Assembly (NCBI GenBank): GCA_001816455.1
Contig: MHCB01000006.1
Location: 1-43,739, forward strand
Length of the DNA stretch: 43,739 bases
Direction: 5' to 3'
From: Candidatus Blackburnbacteria bacterium RIFCSPHIGHO2_12_FULL_44_25
Lineage (GTDB): Bacteria; Patescibacteriota; Microgenomatia; UBA8517; UBA10165
The translations under genes and the position numbers were made by a program. The notes beneath the pieces are model-generated. The model was not told where the DNA came from and did not search any database. It saw only the letters and a program-made list of their open reading frames with translations. Every line of letters begins with the position of its first letter. Position 1 is the first letter of the stretch. Shown here one piece after another: positions 34,444-43,739 of the stretch.

Positions 34444-35727
34444 TTATGGAAGAATCTTTTTAACGAGATCTGAGGCGCGACCGACAAGGCCGCGAACAGG
34501 GAGGCCTCCGCGGAAAGTTTTGGAGATTATATTTGCCGGGGACCAAGACATTTCGCGACTCGAAGGGTTTCGGCTTGAGTAAATTAAGAGCCCAACAGCC
34601 GCCGCAAAAACAGGGCTTGAGATTTCCTCTACCAATCCAACAACGCCTTTGGGGGTACCTACTCTTGTAGGAAGTGATAGCATTCGTCTTGCGGATTCTG
34701 CTGCGCCCACGCAAAGCGCGCCTCCACCGGTTATAACAACCCCTGACGGGGTCTTGCCTGCAACCCCGCTATCTGCAAGATTCATCCCTACCATCGTAAA
34801 GACTTCGTTTAGTCGGGGTTTTATTATTCCTTCAACAAGAGTTTTTTCGGAAACCTTTCTGTCTCCCTCTTCAACTCCGTATGACTTTAGATCCAGTTCA
34901 TCGTTGTCTTCTTCGCCTGCCTTCCCTTTCTTTCTTCTATCACCGAGCATGATTTTTATTTTTTCTGCTGAATCAAGGGAGACTCTTAAGCCGGCTGCAA
35001 TATCGTTTGTGACGTTTTTACTACCTATTGGCAGGACTGAGGAATGCGCAATTGAACCTTCTATGTAAACGATAATTGACGTTGTCCCAGCACCCACATC
35101 TACAAGTACAACCCCTAGTTCCCTTTCGGTATCGGAGAGAACAGAGGTTGCCGCGGCAAGGCCTGAAAAAACTAAACCTTGTGGGGTAACACCAACTTCA
35201 GAAACGCTTTTTTGAACATTTTTAACTGCAGTTGTGGAGCCGGTTATCAAATGGGTTTCAACCTCTAGCCGAACACCGCTCATTCCTTCTGGATCTTTTA
35301 CTTGGGTTTCGCCGTCGACTCGGTACTCTTTGGGAATTACATGAAGGATCTCTCGGGCTTCCGGGAGGGAGACTGCGCGAGCTGCTTCTATTACTCGTTC
35401 TATATCCTGCGAACTTATTTCGCCTCCGGGATCGGCTACTGCCACAACCCCATTGGAGTTTCTGGAGTCCACATGTCCCCCACCGATTGTTAGCACTGCC
35501 TGGTCCAGGTTATAGCCAGCCATGCGTTCTGCTTGCTCTACAGATTCAATAATTGAAGACGCGGCTTCGTCTATATCGACGATTTGACCTTTTCGAACAC
35601 CTTTTGACGGAACGCTTCCAACACCGGAAATACTAAGTTTGTCTTCCAGCTCGTCGTATTGAGCAATCAATGACGCGATCTTTGCTGATCCTATGTCGAT
35701 TCCTGCGAGAACTTTAGGTTTGGCCAT
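34444..35727 (-). CDS. ftsA: Cell division protein FtsA
   Basis: LAGIDIGSAKIASLIA, VLTIGGGHVDSRNSNG, VVLVDVGAGTTSIIVY, GVVITGGGALCVG. Confidence 0.93.
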   Translation of the reverse strand: MAKPKVLAGIDIGSAKIASLIAQYDELEDKLSISGVGSVPSKGVRKGQIVDIDEAASSIIESVEQAERMAGYNLDQAVLTIGGGHVDSRNSNGVVAVADPGGEISSQDIERVIEAARAVSLPEAREILHVIPKEYRVDGETQVKDPEGMSGVRLEVETHLITGSTTAVKNVQKSVSEVGVTPQGLVFSGLAAATSVLSDTERELGVVLVDVGAGTTSIIVYIEGSIAHSSVLPIGSKNVTNDIAAGLRVSLDSAEKIKIMLGDRRKKGKAGEEDNDELDLKSYGVEEGDRKVSEKTLVEGIIKPRLNEVFTMVGMNLADSGVAGKTPSGVVITGGGALCVGAAESARRMLSLPTRVGTPKGVVGLVEEISSPVFAAAVGLLIYSSRNPSSREMSWSPANIISKTFRGGLPVRGLVGRASDLVKKILP

Positions 35728-35754
35728 AAAATTAATACTCCTCCTTTAAAAACA

Positions 35755-36450
35755 CTAATATGTTAGTACAGGATTTTTGTAGCGCAAGTCAACTGAGACG
35801 GGCACTTTATTATCCATTTTAGTCCGGGTTAGGATTAGTTGTAAAGCTCCGGTGAGAAGAGTTGGATCAAGGTCCACAGGATAAGTTACAATTAGTGCCG
35901 GAAGTACTATTTCTAAACGGTCCCTAAAGAGCGTGGCTTTCCTGACTTCGTCGATTTTGGACGTTAACTTGACGAGCTTTCCTGATGTTACTACCCGGGA
36001 ATCTACTTTTTCGCCTACGACTGGGGTTTTGTAGTCTGTACTTAATACTAAGCTTGGTAATGCGGTGTTTCTTGCGAACGATAGGACTGTTCCGTTGGAG
36101 TCGACCACAAAAAACCCTTCACCGATCCCCTCTTTTTTTAAGGCGATGTAGCCTTTTCGTTTTTGGATGACAACTTCGATGGTACTCGGGAAAACTCTTT
36201 GAATAAAAACTTCTTCATTTTTAAACCTCTGGAGGAGTTTTTCTTTTAAGCGCTTTGCATTGAAAGTTATTATGTTTTCTCCAAGTGCGGAGTTGGTTAT
36301 CTTTAAGTCCTCCTCCTCGCAAGGTCCATATTGTGTTTTGCATTCGATACGTCTTGCCTCAAGAAATTTCGCGTTCGTTATGTTTTCCCGCATTATCCAA
36401 AGGAGGCTGAATGAGAGTGGGACAGACAGCAGGAGTAGTTTTTTCTTCAT
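35755..36450 (-). CDS. ftsQ: FtsQ-like (POTRA) division protein
   Basis: N-terminal TM, LGENIITFNAKRLKEKLLQRFKNEEVFIQRVFPSTIEVVIQKRKGYIAL; position between murG and ftsA. Confidence 0.75.
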   Translation of the reverse strand: MKKKLLLLSVPLSFSLLWIMRENITNAKFLEARRIECKTQYGPCEEEDLKITNSALGENIITFNAKRLKEKLLQRFKNEEVFIQRVFPSTIEVVIQKRKGYIALKKEGIGEGFFVVDSNGTVLSFARNTALPSLVLSTDYKTPVVGEKVDSRVVTSGKLVKLTSKIDEVRKATLFRDRLEIVLPALIVTYPVDLDPTLLTGALQLILTRTKMDNKVPVSVDLRYKNPVLTY

Positions 36451-37523
36451 TTACGGGATACAGAAAAAGTAAGGTCTGCTAGATTTTCTGCTGCGTGTGG
36501 ATTTGCCAGTTTCTTTGCTTTCCCAGCATTCTTTTTAAAACTGGAGTAGTTTTTTGCAATGTTTTTTATTGTTTTTAAAAGTTTTTGGGGAGAGAGTTCT
36601 TCTTCTCTAAGCACAACTCCTAAACCTGTTTCTTCAAAGGCACGAGCATTTTTAAGTTGTTCTCCTCCGCCCGACCATGGAAGAGGAATAAATATGGTAG
36701 GCACGCCAAGGGCGGCAAGTTCTACAACAGTATTTGCTCCGGAACGAGATATTGCTAAGTCTATTATTGGAAAAATTTCCTCTCCTCTAAAACTACTTAA
36801 CACCTGGTATTTTTTTTGGAGTGTCTTTGGGAGTTCACCCCAAATCTTGACCATTTCGTCAAAATCCAGAGACCCTGTTTGGTGAATTACCTTGAATTCT
36901 TTTAAGAGTTTCACAACTATTTCCCCAACTGCCAGGTTGATGTTGTGCGAACCGCGGCTCCCTCCGGTTATAAAAATGGTTAGGGGTTTTTGGGGAAGTT
37001 TTTTCTTTTTGGCAATTTCAAATACTAGTTTCCTTGTTGGATTCCCAGTCAAGACGATCTTGTCGTTCTTGTTTTCAGAAGGGAAGGTTACGGCGACTTT
37101 TTTCGCAAAGTTTGCGATTATTTTGTTTGCCAATCCGGCGACTGTTGTCTGTTCGTGGGTTACGATAGGGATCCCCAGCACAGCAGCTGCCAGAGTTGGC
37201 GGAACGGCCACATAGCTTCCGAAGGATAAAAGGACGTGAGGTCGAATTTTCGAAAAATAAATCAAACTTTGAAAAAAGCCTATTGCCAGCTTCCAAGAAT
37301 TAAGGATAGTTTTTAAGGAGTCGTTTCTTTGGAGCTTGCAGGAGGTTATTGAGAAGAAAGGAATTCCCAAAGCGGGAATTACTTGGTATTCCAGTGTTTG
37401 ATTCTTTTGTCCTACAAAAGCTCTTTTTTCTCCGAACCAAAAAACCTCCGCGTCTCTATCCCGCAAGACTTCAATTGTGGCTAGGGCCGGAGTCAGGTGT
37501 CCTCCCGTAATAACTACGCGCAT
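36447..37523 (-). CDS. murG: UDP-GlcNAc:undecaprenyl-PP-MurNAc-pentapeptide GlcNAc transferase
   Basis: VVITGGHLTPALATIEVL, GIPIVTHEQTTVAGLANKI, ITGGSRGSHNINLAV, SRSGANTVVELAALGVPTIFIPLPWSGGGEQLKNA. Confidence 0.95.
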   Translation of the reverse strand: MRVVITGGHLTPALATIEVLRDRDAEVFWFGEKRAFVGQKNQTLEYQVIPALGIPFFSITSCKLQRNDSLKTILNSWKLAIGFFQSLIYFSKIRPHVLLSFGSYVAVPPTLAAAVLGIPIVTHEQTTVAGLANKIIANFAKKVAVTFPSENKNDKIVLTGNPTRKLVFEIAKKKKLPQKPLTIFITGGSRGSHNINLAVGEIVVKLLKEFKVIHQTGSLDFDEMVKIWGELPKTLQKKYQVLSSFRGEEIFPIIDLAISRSGANTVVELAALGVPTIFIPLPWSGGGEQLKNARAFEETGLGVVLREEELSPQKLLKTIKNIAKNYSSFKKNAGKAKKLANPHAAENLADLTFSVSRK

Positions 37524-37542
37524 ATTTGTTATATTCTACAGT

Positions 37543-37650
37543 AGTTTAGGGTGTAGGTTTGGAAGCTCGTATGGTGAGGGGGTTTCGTTAAACGGCTTTA
37601 CACCTTTACCCTTCAGCCTTTTTCCATACTAGCTTCGATACCCTTTAACT
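37543..37650. other. Intergenic near-full-length inverted structure between ftsW and murG
   Basis: Arms AGTTTAGGGTGT..GAAGCTcGTATGG and CCATACtAGCTTCgATACCCTTTAACT with inner GTTTcgttAAAC hairpin. Confidence 0.6.
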
Positions 37651-37659
37651 CCTCACTGT

Positions 37660-38754
37660 TTAGCGTGTTTTGCCCGCGTGCTTGGATATATTGAGAAGGA
37701 TTCCGATTGCACAAAATGAAACAAACAAGGACGAGCCCCCGTAGGAGATAAAAGGTAATGGAATTCCAGTTAGAGGGACAAGCGCTACCATTGCGGAAAG
37801 ATTAATAAAAGCTTGAATTGCAATCCAGGCGGTAATACCCGTTGCGAGGAGTTTCCCAAAAGGATCGTTAACACGGGCAGCTATAGATAACCCTCTCACA
37901 ATAAGAAAGAGAAAAACTGCAATCACAAGGCTTGCTCCGATAAACCCTAGTTCTTCTGCGATTACTGCAAATATGGAATCTGTTGCCGGCTCGGGCAGAA
38001 ACAAGTGCTTTTGCCTAGACTGCCCCAAACCTCTGCCCCACAATCCTCCGGAACCTAGCGCAATTAGAATTTGGCGTACATGATAGGAGCTATTGACCGG
38101 ATCGGAATGAGGGTTGAGGTAGGTAATGATCCTTTCTCTTCTGTAGCCTGAGGTCAACGCCAAGATAAGACCCAGGATTCCTCCTGAGGCACAAAGGCTG
38201 AAAAATTGCATTAGCGGTGCTCCGCTGGCAAAGTAGATTGTTAAGGCAATTCCGGCAGTTATAATCGTAGTTCCAAGATCCGGCTCAACCACGATAAGAA
38301 GGCATGTTAGGCCTGTTGGGACTATAAAACGAAGTAGTGAGTTCTTTTTGGAAAGAGAAGCTGCAAGAAAGATTGTTAGGGTAAGTTTTGCCAATTCTGC
38401 TGGTTGAATCCCAAAGAAGCCTAATGCCAAACGTCTACTTGCTCCTAGGGTTGAAATACCGACCCCGGGTATCAAGACCAACACAAGAAGGAAAAGGGTT
38501 GCCCCAAGGAGAGGAACACTTAGTTTCTCGTAAACCTTGTAATTGACTTGAGAGAGTATGAGCATGCAAAGCATCCCAAGGGTCGCCCACATTACCTGGC
38601 GTTTAAGATAAAAGAAGGAATCATCAAAGGTTTTGGCTCCATCTGCTGCAGAAGCATTAAAAACCATGGCCAACCCAAAGATGGATAAACCTACTGCGGC
38701 AAGAAGGAGGGGTTTGTCAAAGGATATTTTCTGGGGACGAAGAGACAGTTTCAT
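37660..38754 (-). CDS. ftsW: Lipid II polymerase/flippase-type SEDS protein FtsW
   Basis: GIQPAELAKLTL, EPDLGTTII, LGRGLGQSRQKHLFLPEPATDSIFAVIAEELGF, GIPLPFISYGGSSL. Confidence 0.9.
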   Translation of the reverse strand: MKLSLRPQKISFDKPLLLAAVGLSIFGLAMVFNASAADGAKTFDDSFFYLKRQVMWATLGMLCMLILSQVNYKVYEKLSVPLLGATLFLLVLVLIPGVGISTLGASRRLALGFFGIQPAELAKLTLTIFLAASLSKKNSLLRFIVPTGLTCLLIVVEPDLGTTIITAGIALTIYFASGAPLMQFFSLCASGGILGLILALTSGYRRERIITYLNPHSDPVNSSYHVRQILIALGSGGLWGRGLGQSRQKHLFLPEPATDSIFAVIAEELGFIGASLVIAVFLFLIVRGLSIAARVNDPFGKLLATGITAWIAIQAFINLSAMVALVPLTGIPLPFISYGGSSLFVSFCAIGILLNISKHAGKTR

Positions 38755-38791
38755 GGGTAGACATTTTTACCTTCTTTGTTTAGGCTTGTGC

Positions 38792-39847
38792 CTAAATGAA
38801 AGCCAACCAGAGACCGAGGATTGCTAATACAAGGCCCGCGAGCCATGCTCTGATCACAATCTTGGGTTCTTCCCATCCTATTGCTAGGAGCGCATGGTGG
38901 AGCGGAGCGAGGGGAAGAATGGGCCTTTTAAGGATTTTCCAACCCAGGATTTGTACAGCAGAGGAGGCTACTTCTAAAACAAAGAGTCCTCCAATAATGA
39001 CAAGTGCGACAATGCTCCCTGTTAGTAAACCCATTACCCCAAGCATTGCTCCAAAGGATAGGGCTCCTGTGTCCCCAAGAAAAATTCTTGCAGGCCAGAC
39101 ATTGAAGTAGAGAAAGGCGATTAGGGCGCCGATCCAAAGAGAAAGAAAAACAGATAAAGGGGTGTCTAAGCTCTCTGAGGCGATTATTATGAAAGCCAAC
39201 AAACAAATCATAAGAAGGCCCGATGCTAACCCATCGAGGCCGTCTGTAATGTTGAAGGCGTTACTAAAGGAAACAATCACAAACGCGCCAAAGGGGACGT
39301 AAAGCCATCCGAGGTCTATTACTTGGTTTAATAGCGGGATGTGGAGTATGTGGATTCCTAAAAATTTGTAGATAACAAAACTGAGAATTGTGGCTAAGAT
39401 GCATTGAAGGGTAAACTTCACTCTCCGAGACAGACCAAACCAGATCCCGATACTTCCGGCTTTTCCCTTTCCAAAGATTTTAAGAAGATCGTCAGACAAT
39501 CCCAGGAAACCAAAGGAGATAAACGTAAAAAAGATAACAAAGAGCTCCATGTGGGGGGGGTAGGCTGTTTCGATAAAAACTCCCAGGTAGGATACGAGTG
39601 GAAAAACAATTGCAAACAAAGATGAGACGGCAGCTATTAATAAGATTCCTCCTCCAACAGGAGTACCAGCTTTTCCGTCGTGGAGCCTATCAAAGAGTGG
39701 AATCTTTCCTTTTTTGGGAGCTTCGACACGGCGTGTGAGTTTCAAGGAATAAAGAAGGTTGATAAATGGGATTACCAAGACCCCGGTTATTAAGAAGGAA
39801 AAAAGTATAAGTCCAAGGGCAATGGGGAGCATGTTATATGTGGTCAC
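38792..39847 (-). CDS. mraY: Phospho-N-acetylmuramoyl-pentapeptide transferase
   Basis: KAGTPVGGGILL, GLSDDLLKI, NAFNITDGLDGLASG, FLGDTGALSFGAMLG. Confidence 0.93.
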   Translation of the reverse strand: MTTYNMLPIALGLILFSFLITGVLVIPFINLLYSLKLTRRVEAPKKGKIPLFDRLHDGKAGTPVGGGILLIAAVSSLFAIVFPLVSYLGVFIETAYPPHMELFVIFFTFISFGFLGLSDDLLKIFGKGKAGSIGIWFGLSRRVKFTLQCILATILSFVIYKFLGIHILHIPLLNQVIDLGWLYVPFGAFVIVSFSNAFNITDGLDGLASGLLMICLLAFIIIASESLDTPLSVFLSLWIGALIAFLYFNVWPARIFLGDTGALSFGAMLGVMGLLTGSIVALVIIGGLFVLEVASSAVQILGWKILKRPILPLAPLHHALLAIGWEEPKIVIRAWLAGLVLAILGLWLAFI

Positions 39848-39874
39848 TTTTAAAGATTATATGCCAATCGCGAA

Positions 39875-40900
39875 CTAAAGTCGCCTTGTGATTCGACGTA
39901 GTGTTTCAAAAATATAGGTCAGCCAGTAAAATGGGCTTACTGGTAAATCTTGGGCGTGAAGCCAGTCGATTCTTTCTCCACCGAAACCTTTTTTAAAGGT
40001 TGTTACCCCCGCAAACCTGTGCTTTGGATTATCGCTTGGGGCAATACCCCAAAAATTGTAGGTCCGGGCATTTCTTTTTTTGGCTTCTTTGATAATATGC
40101 CATTGAAGAAAGTAGGAAAAAGGGACTTTGGGATATTTAATAAGGGTTGATGCGCTGTGGTGATAATAGGCGATATGGCCATAAAAAATAATGATTGCTG
40201 CTGCTAGTACATCTTTCCCATATTTGCACACGAACAGACTCCCTTCTTGGTTTTCTTTGAATGACGCGAGTTCTGCCTCAAATAGTTTTTTAGGGTATGG
40301 GGAGAATTTGTGTCTTGCGGCGGTTTCTTTCTGGAGGGTACAGAGTATTTCTGCTCCGTTGGGGTGTGTATATTCCTCAAATGTGAGGTTCTCTTTTAAA
40401 CTTTGACGGATTAAATATCTTGTTGTCTTTCGCATTCCTTGTAGAAGCGTTTCCTCCTCGGGAGTTATATCTAAAACCCAAGTATTTTCGGCGTGAAGAT
40501 GCATTGGGGCCGGAAGGAACCCTAACTTAAGAAATGCTTTCTTGCTCCCAAAACTATCTGGGACTTCGGGACGGATCCTTATAAACCACACCTTCTCTTT
40601 TTGAGCAAGATCTCTTATATGGTCAACTACAAACTTCACCAGTCTCTGGTTGGACCAATCGAGGAGTGGCCCTCCGGGGATTAACAGATAAGGGCCACGT
40701 CTTGCCTTTTCCTTAATGATTTGCGCAACTCCGACTGTTTTATCATCTTGGCAAAACCCTAGTCGTATCACCTTTGCTCCTACTCCAACGTTTGTTTGAC
40801 CCCAGCTCCAACCTTGTAAAAAAGTTTGTGGGGCAAAGGATAGTACGGCTTTTTCCCACTCATCTCTATTTTCAATTGATTTTACTGAGTAATTAGCCAT
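39875..40900 (-). CDS. FemAB/FemX-like peptidoglycan bridge aminoacyltransferase
   Basis: FLQGWSWGQ..., GPLLDW, MRKTTRYLIRQSLKENLTFEEY, YNFWGIAPSDNPKHRFAGVTTFKKGFGGE. Confidence 0.88.
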   Translation of the reverse strand: MANYSVKSIENRDEWEKAVLSFAPQTFLQGWSWGQTNVGVGAKVIRLGFCQDDKTVGVAQIIKEKARRGPYLLIPGGPLLDWSNQRLVKFVVDHIRDLAQKEKVWFIRIRPEVPDSFGSKKAFLKLGFLPAPMHLHAENTWVLDITPEEETLLQGMRKTTRYLIRQSLKENLTFEEYTHPNGAEILCTLQKETAARHKFSPYPKKLFEAELASFKENQEGSLFVCKYGKDVLAAAIIIFYGHIAYYHHSASTLIKYPKVPFSYFLQWHIIKEAKKRNARTYNFWGIAPSDNPKHRFAGVTTFKKGFGGERIDWLHAQDLPVSPFYWLTYIFETLRRITRRL

Positions 40901-42126
40901 TCCTTGATAGTATGAACAACTTTTTCTGCGTCCTTTAGTGCAAGTGTGGGGTAAGTGGGAAGGTTCACTATATGTCGGCTAGCATGTTCTGCGTTGGGAC
41001 AACTTCCCCGTTCATACCCAACAACGGTTGGATCAGGGCAGGGGGCAATTATTTCTTTATACCAGTCTCCCACTAGTACTCCCCGCTTTTTTGCAAAGTG
41101 CATAAGTCCTTGGGCATTTTTTACTCTTATCGGAAAACGTAACCAGACCTGATTACCAAGAGGCGGAAGTTCTATGTTTTTTTTGTTTCTAAGACTTCTA
41201 AAGTAATAGTCTGCGATTCTCTTCCTGTGTGTATTAAATCTATTTAATTTCTTAAACTGGTTTTTTGCAAGGATAGCAAGCATCGGTGGCAATTTTTGTG
41301 GGAATACTTTTGGATGTTTCCCTTGTTTTTCGGAAGCGTATACTGCACGCGACAGAAGATTAAGTTTTTGCAATCCGAGAAGTAGGAGTTTACCTAAACC
41401 TGAGGAATAAACTGGTAAAATTACTGAAAAGGCTATTGGGTGGAGAAGTTGTTGAAGCGACCACAGTAGATTGGGTTGAAAGAGATTGTCTGTTTCGTTC
41501 TTTAACCTATTAAATAAGGTTTCCTTTGAATTATTTACTAGAATCATTCCACCGAATACAGATGAAATGACTTTATCCCGACCGAAACTGAAAAAAGAAA
41601 CGTCGCCAAGAGTTCCAATCTTTTTTGTTTGCCACGAACCCCCTAAGGAATGCGCGCAATCTTCAACTAGGGCTATATCTTTTCCGCGAATTACCTCTTT
41701 AATCCTCTCAAGGTTTGCACTTATGCCAAAGGTATGTTGAACGATTATTGCCTTGGTTCTTTTTGTAATTTTTTTCTCTAGGTCTTGCGGATCAATGTTG
41801 TAGTTATTATCAATGTCCACATAAACTGGGGTTGCCCTTAACCAACGAACAGAGTTAGGAACTGCGACACAGGTAAAAGCTTGAACTATCACTTCATCTC
41901 TTTCTTTAATGCCTAAGGCTTTTAATATTAGGTATTCAGCACCTCTTCCGCTGTTGACCGCAAGAGCATGGTAATGGTTGCCATAGAGGCCAGCAAACTC
42001 TTTTTCTAGTTTCTCAACCTCTGCATTATTAAACCACTTGAATGGGTTGATGAGAGTTTTTACTGCCAGTAGTACATCGTCTCTCTCATAGTTTGGGGCT
42101 AGAGAAATTGCAATTGGTCTTCTCAT
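40882..42126 (-). CDS. DegT/DnrJ/EryC1/StrS-family PLP aminotransferase
   Basis: HYHALAVNSGRGAEYLILKALG, DEVIVQAFTCVAVPNSVRW, ALVEDCAHSLGG, GDVSFFSFGRDKVISSVFGGMI. Confidence 0.9.
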   Translation of the reverse strand: MRRPIAISLAPNYERDDVLLAVKTLINPFKWFNNAEVEKLEKEFAGLYGNHYHALAVNSGRGAEYLILKALGIKERDEVIVQAFTCVAVPNSVRWLRATPVYVDIDNNYNIDPQDLEKKITKRTKAIIVQHTFGISANLERIKEVIRGKDIALVEDCAHSLGGSWQTKKIGTLGDVSFFSFGRDKVISSVFGGMILVNNSKETLFNRLKNETDNLFQPNLLWSLQQLLHPIAFSVILPVYSSGLGKLLLLGLQKLNLLSRAVYASEKQGKHPKVFPQKLPPMLAILAKNQFKKLNRFNTHRKRIADYYFRSLRNKKNIELPPLGNQVWLRFPIRVKNAQGLMHFAKKRGVLVGDWYKEIIAPCPDPTVVGYERGSCPNAEHASRHIVNLPTYPTLALKDAEKVVHTIKEWLITQ

Positions 42127-43730
42127 TGTTTCTCTCTTTCGGTTTCCTTTTGTACCGCTTTATTGACGCTTGCGGGCATTCGTCCCTCAAGAAGTATTGC
42201 GCAGTCAAGCCGTAGATAATACTTTATTTTCTCTGCGAGTCTGTTGGGGTTTGTAACAACTACTAGTTTCTTCGAATTATCTCCTAAGCCTGCCAGAATA
42301 CCTTCTTTGGCATCGGAGTTGGTAAGTATTATTTCATCTGCAATTTGCCCCAACTTCTTTCCTATTTCTTCGTGGACTTGATATGTTGTTTTTCCCAGTT
42401 CAATTATTCCAGTCATAAAAACAATTCTTCTTTTTTTAAACATCTTGAGATGATCTAGGGCGGCAACAAAAGCATGAGGGGTGGAGTTATAGGAGTCGTC
42501 TACCAGTATACCTTTTGAGGGGAGATTTTGGGTTCGCATTGCTCTTCCTGACAAATCTAGGGTTTTTACCCCTTTTTCAATTTGCTGCCAATTGACTCCG
42601 AGTTTTTTTGCAACGAGAATTGCTGCTCCCAAGTTTTGTAATAAATGTGGGCTTGGAATAAGGGTCTCCATTGTCTTCTTAATCCTGCCGTAATGAACGG
42701 TTATTGTGCTGCCGGTCAGAGAAATCTTTTCGATTTTAAGTCTCAGGTCCGCTTTTCGTTTTTGATTATCTCTATCTAAAACCTGGCAGACAAAAACCTC
42801 TCTCCCGTCTCTTCTTGCCCACTCAAGCATTTCCAGGCAGTCGGTATTGTTTCCATTGAATATAGCTTGTCCGTTTTTGGGAAGAGCTTGTATGAGTTCA
42901 TATTTTGCCTCTTTGATGTTTTGAAGTGAACCAAACAGGGCAAGATGTTGAGGTTCGATTCCTGTTATGACTCCAATTTGCGGTTTGACAATATCCGCCA
43001 CTGTTTTTATCTCCCCTTTTTTGTATGCTCCCATTTCGACAACAAAGATTTTTGTGTCGCGAGATAGGTTTGCTGTTTTTCTGGCAACTCCTACGGGGGT
43101 GTTTTGACTAGTTGGGGTTTTTTCTACCTGGTATTTTTGGGACAATAATGACGCAATAAAGTCTTTGGTCGTTGTTTTCCCATAGCTTCCTGTAACTCCT
43201 ATTACAATTGGTTTAACTATCGAAAGTCTATACATTGCTTTATTGATAACTTTTGTTTTCGATCTCTCAACAAGTGGTCTGGACCATAGGATTCCCACCA
43301 CAGGAAGGCCGAGCAGCAAGATTTCTCCAAAAGCGAGATTTGAGGCGATGATCCCGGACTGGTAACTCAAGAATACGATAAGAAACATTCCAAACAGGGT
43401 TGTTAGAAAGAGTTCAATTGCGCGAAGTGTGAAAATTGGTTTTCTTAACTGGCGGAGGAACACTTCTCTAATTAACTTAAGGTTGAGCCAAGTAAATAAC
43501 AATAAAGCGGGATAATAAATACCCAAAAATAACGCTAGAAGGAGACATGTAAATTTGGTGATTATTAGGTTAATCTCAAGATTTTTTTTGCCTTCCTTAC
43601 TTTCTAAAAGCAAACGAAACCTGTCAAACCGGTATTCTTTGACTTGCCACCAGTAAACCCAGTTTAAGGCCTGTCTTAAGGCTTGCAAACTCCAAAGAAA
43701 AAAGATGATTATTGTAAGTTCTTTGCCCAT
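42123..43730 (-). CDS. murF: MurF-type UDP-MurNAc-tripeptide D-Ala-D-Ala ligase with N-terminal multi-TM domain
   Basis: GVTGSYGKTTTKDFIASLL, VVEMGAYKKGEI, GVITGIEPQHLALFG, DDSYNSTPHAFVAAL; ~175 aa hydrophobic N-terminal extension. Confidence 0.9.
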   Translation of the reverse strand: MGKELTIIIFFLWSLQALRQALNWVYWWQVKEYRFDRFRLLLESKEGKKNLEINLIITKFTCLLLALFLGIYYPALLLFTWLNLKLIREVFLRQLRKPIFTLRAIELFLTTLFGMFLIVFLSYQSGIIASNLAFGEILLLGLPVVGILWSRPLVERSKTKVINKAMYRLSIVKPIVIGVTGSYGKTTTKDFIASLLSQKYQVEKTPTSQNTPVGVARKTANLSRDTKIFVVEMGAYKKGEIKTVADIVKPQIGVITGIEPQHLALFGSLQNIKEAKYELIQALPKNGQAIFNGNNTDCLEMLEWARRDGREVFVCQVLDRDNQKRKADLRLKIEKISLTGSTITVHYGRIKKTMETLIPSPHLLQNLGAAILVAKKLGVNWQQIEKGVKTLDLSGRAMRTQNLPSKGILVDDSYNSTPHAFVAALDHLKMFKKRRIVFMTGIIELGKTTYQVHEEIGKKLGQIADEIILTNSDAKEGILAGLGDNSKKLVVVTNPNRLAEKIKYYLRLDCAILLEGRMPASVNKAVQKETEREKQ

Positions 43731-43739
43731 GTTTCTATA

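Noticed and set aside
34212-34487. 91-aa minus-strand ORF
   Set aside because: Overlaps ftsA 3' end and strongly structured intergenic DNA; no domain-like sequence.

Overview
Window from what looks like a Patescibacteria/CPR (Microgenomates-like) genome. This placement is inferred from gene content and style; no database search was possible. Most genes lie on the minus strand. Recognisable blocks are: (i) a lepB / parB / rpmA-rplU / rodA / ileS housekeeping block preceded by a tRNA-Val(CAC) and a RelE/Phd-type toxin-antitoxin pair; (ii) a RAYT (REP-associated Y1 transposase) with two flanking copies of a short palindromic REP-like repeat; (iii) ftsZ with an upstream hypothetical ORF and a long structured leader; (iv) a surface/secreted protein cluster (cysteine-rich SdrD-B-like protein, Tat-like protein, anchored proteins); (v) a compact minus-strand run with trans-prenyltransferase-like, NUDIX, P-loop kinase and cis-prenyltransferase-like genes; (vi) an accessory plus-strand operon at 23.4-29.0 kb (nucleotidyltransferase, DmpG/BphI-type aldolase, 2-hydroxyacid dehydrogenase, class-III aminotransferase C-terminal-like mini-ORF, PaaK/LuxE-like ligase, aldehyde dehydrogenase) flanked by copies of an identical 20-bp palindrome; (vii) tyrS and a lipase / beta-propeller fusion; (viii) a dcw-type cell-wall/division cluster (ftsA, ftsQ, murG, ftsW, mraY, FemX-like, DegT aminotransferase, membrane-fused murF). 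The best candidates for something undescribed are the aldolase/ligase/ALDH operon, the palindrome repeats around it, a triplicated leaderless-promoter + start-codon cassette, an attenuator-like leader upstream of ileS, and three structured intergenic RNAs.
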